64,000 bases of DNA from Actinocorallia sp. API 0066 (lineage in GTDB: Bacteria > Actinomycetota > Actinomycetes > Streptosporangiales > Streptosporangiaceae), in the NCBI RefSeq assembly GCF_020991275.1, contig NZ_JAJLQY010000002.1, positions 558,001-622,000 on the forward strand, in the 5' to 3' direction. The position numbers were made by a program, and so were the translations under genes. Numbering within the stretch: position 1 is the stretch's first letter; every line of letters starts with the position of its first letter. A model generated the notes under the pieces. It worked only from the letters and a program-made list of their open reading frames with translations. It did not search any database and was not told where the DNA came from. Of the stretch, positions 63,301 through 64,000 are shown one piece after another.

Positions 63301-64000
63301 GTTCTCGGCTCCCTGACCGACGCCCCGCCCGCGACGTCGTCGGCGTCCGCCATGCCGCGCACCCCGCCGTCCGCCCCGGCGCGTACCGGCCCGACGGCCG
63401 TGGCCGCCCCGCTGGTCGGCAACCAACTCCTCAGCCTCCCCGGAGCCGCCAAGGAGGTCCGCCAGTTCACCTTCGACCTCACCGGCACTTCGCTCGACTA
63501 CCAGGTCGGTGACGCGCTCAGCGTCCGGCCCGCCAACGACCTGGGCCTGGTCGCGGAGTGGCTCGAACTCACCGGCGTCGACGGGCAGACCCCGGTGGAC
63601 CTCGACGGGCCCGGCACCGTCCCGTTCGGGGAGGCGTTGCATCTGCACCTCGACATCACCAAGATCACCACGGGGTTGCTCGGGTTCCTCGCCGACCGCA
63701 CCGACGACCGCCTTCTGCGCAAACTGCTCCGCCCGGACAACAAGGGCGAACTCGCCCAATGGGTATGGGGTCGCCAGGCCGCCGACGTCCTCGCCGAACA
63801 CCCCGTCGCCGCGACCGCACAGGAGTGGGCCACCACCCTCAAGAAGCTCCAGAACCGGATGTACTCCATCTCCTCAAGCCCCCGCACCGACCCGACCAAG
63901 GTCTCCCTGACCGTCTCCGTCGTCCGCTACGAGAGCGCCATCGGCCGCGCGCGCAAGGGCGTCTGCTCCGCCTTCCTCGCCGACGCGGACCCGGGCACAC
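60373..64000 (+). CDS. Bifunctional assimilatory nitrate reductase / sulfite-reductase-type flavoprotein (partial, runs off window)
   Basis: 1209 codons in the window with no stop. Residues 1-710 are a molybdopterin oxidoreductase of the NasA/NarB type: 4Fe-4S ligands Cys17, 20, 24 and 57 (CSYCGVGC ... KLCTKG), Mo ligand Cys150 in RLCMASA, SGPFSLTGQPNAMGGREMGY, and a C-terminal MopB-binding domain. A linker (711-840) leads to a flavodoxin domain (ITVLWASQTGNAEEF at 842; FGDGDAPDN) and a CysJ-type FAD domain (RMYSISSSPR at 1162). The NADP-binding end lies beyond 64000. GGAGGAAG precedes the ATG. Probably passes NADPH electrons straight to the Mo site. Confidence 0.93.
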   Translation, partial: MAAGSDQPGKSQVRTVCSYCGVGCGIVLDVETGPDGRRTVRKASGDKEHPANFGKLCTKGATTAEMLAAPGRLTTALIRAERGAAPIPADLDSAIAEAAHRFRAIIDEHGPDSFALYVSGQMSLEAQYLTNKLAKGFIRTNQIESNSRLCMASAGTGYKLSLGADGPPGSYQDFEKADVFFVIGANMADCHPILFLRMMERVKAGAKLIVVDPRRSATADKADLFLQIKPGADLALLNGLLHLLVENGHTDTEFIAAHTEGWEALPEFLADYPPAVVADLTGIPEQDIRTAARWIGEAGEWMSCWTMGLNQSTHGTWNTNALVNLHLATGAICRPGSGPFSLTGQPNAMGGREMGYMGPGLPGQRSVLVADDRAFIEDLWDLPAGTLREDGVGKGTVEMFERMAEGRIKACWIICTNPVASVANRKTVIAGLETAEFVVAQDVFAETETNGYADVILPGALWTETEGVLINSERNLTLAKPAVDPPGEATADWTIIARIAQAMGYVEAFSYTSAEEIFEEIKRARNPKTGYDLSGVTYERLRATPVQWPAAPGGPDRNPIRYLGADGKPVFPTASGRGVFFARPHQPAREMPDDDYPFALNTGRLQHQWHTLTKTGKVGKLNKLNPGPFVEIHPDDARALGLADDDAVEVASRRGKAILPAVVTDRVRPGCCFAPFHWNDLFGEYLSVNAVTNDAVDPLSFQPEFKVCAVSLAKSAVAVVVAQPQEDPIETAPVPARQAAPVALGVDPVLAGILGVGDVPQPVLDERERHYLAGFLTGIGPEAAGVPVLPSGAPLRPEHALWIDGLLAGRFSRTASDGPIAALAGAPAERSGPDAPTAGRAITVLWASQTGNAEEFAAAAAQRLTAEGHQVTLLGMDDADPAALPSSDALLITSTFGDGDAPDNGSAFWDALAATEARFDHLRYSVLAFGDSSYGDFCGHGRRLDQRLEELGATRLSPRADCEPEFETTANAWLDQVLGSLTDAPPATSSASAMPRTPPSAPARTGPTAVAAPLVGNQLLSLPGAAKEVRQFTFDLTGTSLDYQVGDALSVRPANDLGLVAEWLELTGVDGQTPVDLDGPGTVPFGEALHLHLDITKITTGLLGFLADRTDDRLLRKLLRPDNKGELAQWVWGRQAADVLAEHPVAATAQEWATTLKKLQNRMYSISSSPRTDPTKVSLTVSVVRYESAIGRARKGVCSAFLADADPGT

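Overview
The window looks like chromosome from a high-GC filamentous actinomycete, probably Streptosporangiales/Thermomonosporaceae (Actinomadura-like). The placement is an inference. It rests on a GC content around 70%, many GTG starts, dense 4-bp ATGA/GTGA gene overlaps, a mycothiol-type isomerase-fold protein, DUF5753/DUF397 regulator genes and an FxLD lanthipeptide locus.

Layout. 10-12278 is housekeeping: hisS and a metallo-hydrolase (-), a membrane-anchored cyclophilin, a DUF349 protein, rarA, then one compact run of DUF948 - small membrane protein - alaS - ruvX - mltG - aroE. An aldo/keto reductase follows on the minus strand. 13419-22778 is an iron/heme island. Two palindromic IdeR/DmdR-type iron boxes sit in divergent promoters. 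They flank a minus-strand WxL/DUF916/neocarzinostatin-like surface operon, a DUF2470 gene, a second neocarzinostatin-like surface protein, and a plus-strand operon of heme oxygenase - membrane-tethered neocarzinostatin-like protein - hmuT - hmuU - hmuV, all with 4-bp overlaps. The likely logic is capture of heme at the cell surface, ABC import and oxidative release of iron, all derepressed when iron is short.

22850-41318 holds mixed metabolic genes: an XRE/TPR regulator, a saccharopine-dehydrogenase-like reductase, a bacterial nitric oxide synthase, a sulfonate locus (ssuD, ssuB, broken ssuC) interrupted by a tnpB element with GG at both junctions, YceI, a NuoF-like protein, a ketosynthase, a MazG-like/Nudix fusion, a CoA transferase, an SPFH - ribbon-helix-helix - GPP34 group behind a perfect 20-bp palindrome, otsA, ppx and tRNA-Pro(GGG).

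41319-60129 is accessory DNA. It contains regulator/methyltransferase genes, a small class III cyclase-like protein, and several gene fragments (APH-type kinase, two transposases, XRE, SAM methyltransferase, M24 peptidase, gamma-glutamylcyclotransferase). In the middle is an apparently intact FxLD class I lanthipeptide cluster (methyltransferase, precursor, LanB, LanC, a second SpaB_C-type protein, a helical-repeat protein). From 60373 to the right edge runs one uninterrupted frame encoding a nitrate reductase fused to a CysJ-type diflavin reductase. It has no stop codon inside the window.

Functions come from motif recognition by eye; no database search was run. Starts were chosen from Shine-Dalgarno position, operon overlaps and family N-termini.
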